From Gammaproteobacteria bacterium (GTDB lineage Bacteria > Pseudomonadota > Gammaproteobacteria > PS1 > Pseudothioglobaceae), in NCBI GenBank assembly GCA_015658965.1, contig DQNX01000016.1:1-7271 (forward strand): a DNA stretch of 7,271 bases, written 5' to 3'. Positions 7,184-7,271 of this stretch are shown here, piece by piece; position 1 is the stretch's first letter, and every line of letters starts with the position of its first letter. The notes under the pieces were generated by a model. It searched no databases and was not told the DNA's origin. It worked only from the letters and a program-made list of their open reading frames with translations. The translations under genes and the position numbers were made by a program.

Positions 7184-7271
7184 TGTTAAGCGACACGCTT
7201 AAAACCCAAATTCGTCAATCTTTTGAGGCTGCTAAAAACAGCATGCCTGATTTCAAAATTAGACGCGCACA
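7183..7271 (+). CDS. Probable DinG/YoaA-family ATP-dependent helicase, N-terminal fragment (3' truncated by window)
   Basis: A frame opening with GTG at 7183 stays open to the window edge (29 codons). The product begins MLSDTLKTQIRQSF and continues through SMPDFKIRRA. This resembles the N-terminus of DinG-type superfamily 2 helicases, where a short helix is followed by a P-F-P-R segment leading into the Q-motif-like region just before the Walker A site. Those decisive motifs are outside the window. The GTG overlaps the ispB stop codon by one base (TAGTG), a typical arrangement for coupled translation. The in-frame ATG at 7243 would remove most of the conserved N-terminus, so GTG is preferred. 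DinG-family enzymes unwind damaged or structured DNA, including R-loops; this role is inferred from family resemblance in few residues. Confidence 0.55.
   Translation, partial: MLSDTLKTQIRQSFEAAKNSMPDFKIRRA

Overview
The window reads as a compact chromosomal stretch from a moderately AT-rich gammaproteobacterium. TypA, RlmE and IspB are all very close in length and motifs to their Escherichia coli counterparts. Tight spacing, few intergenic bases and near absence of Shine-Dalgarno sequences suggest a small, streamlined genome. A marine sulfur-oxidiser relative (SUP05/Thioglobus-like) is my guess from overall style; it is not demonstrated by the sequence.

Layout, left to right. (1) Bases 1-591, plus strand: the 3' end of a gene whose product joins the tail of a DUF255/YyaL-type protein (thioredoxin-like plus six-hairpin barrel family) to a DsbD-alpha-like C-terminal domain with a Cys pair. 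(2) 588-3638, minus: a complete RND-superfamily efflux permease of 1016 residues, converging on gene 1 with stop codons interlocked in a shared TTAA. (3) 3676-5496, minus: typA/bipA, the ribosome-associated GTPase, 37 bp upstream of the RND gene in the same direction. (4) 5497-5587: a 91-bp divergent regulatory region with overlapping candidate -10 boxes on both strands and a perfect 8-bp inverted repeat. (5) 5588-6205, plus: rlmE, the 23S rRNA U2552 2'-O-methyltransferase. (6) 6212-7183, plus: ispB, long-chain prenyl diphosphate synthase for the quinone side chain. (7) 7183-7271, plus: the first 29 codons of what looks like a DinG/YoaA-family helicase, its GTG start overlapping the ispB stop by one base.

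The genes form two probable transcription units leaving one divergent promoter region: typA then RND leftward, and rlmE-ispB-helicase rightward. Functionally, typA and rlmE both act on the large ribosomal subunit, so their shared control region is the most biologically suggestive part of the window. The remaining genes (efflux, quinone precursor synthesis, DNA repair helicase, thiol chemistry) are housekeeping or envelope functions without an evident common pathway. I saw no tRNA, rRNA, CRISPR array, insertion sequence, phage gene or convincing intrinsic terminator. No gene-free stretch exceeds 91 bp. I found no evidence of an undescribed multi-gene system here.
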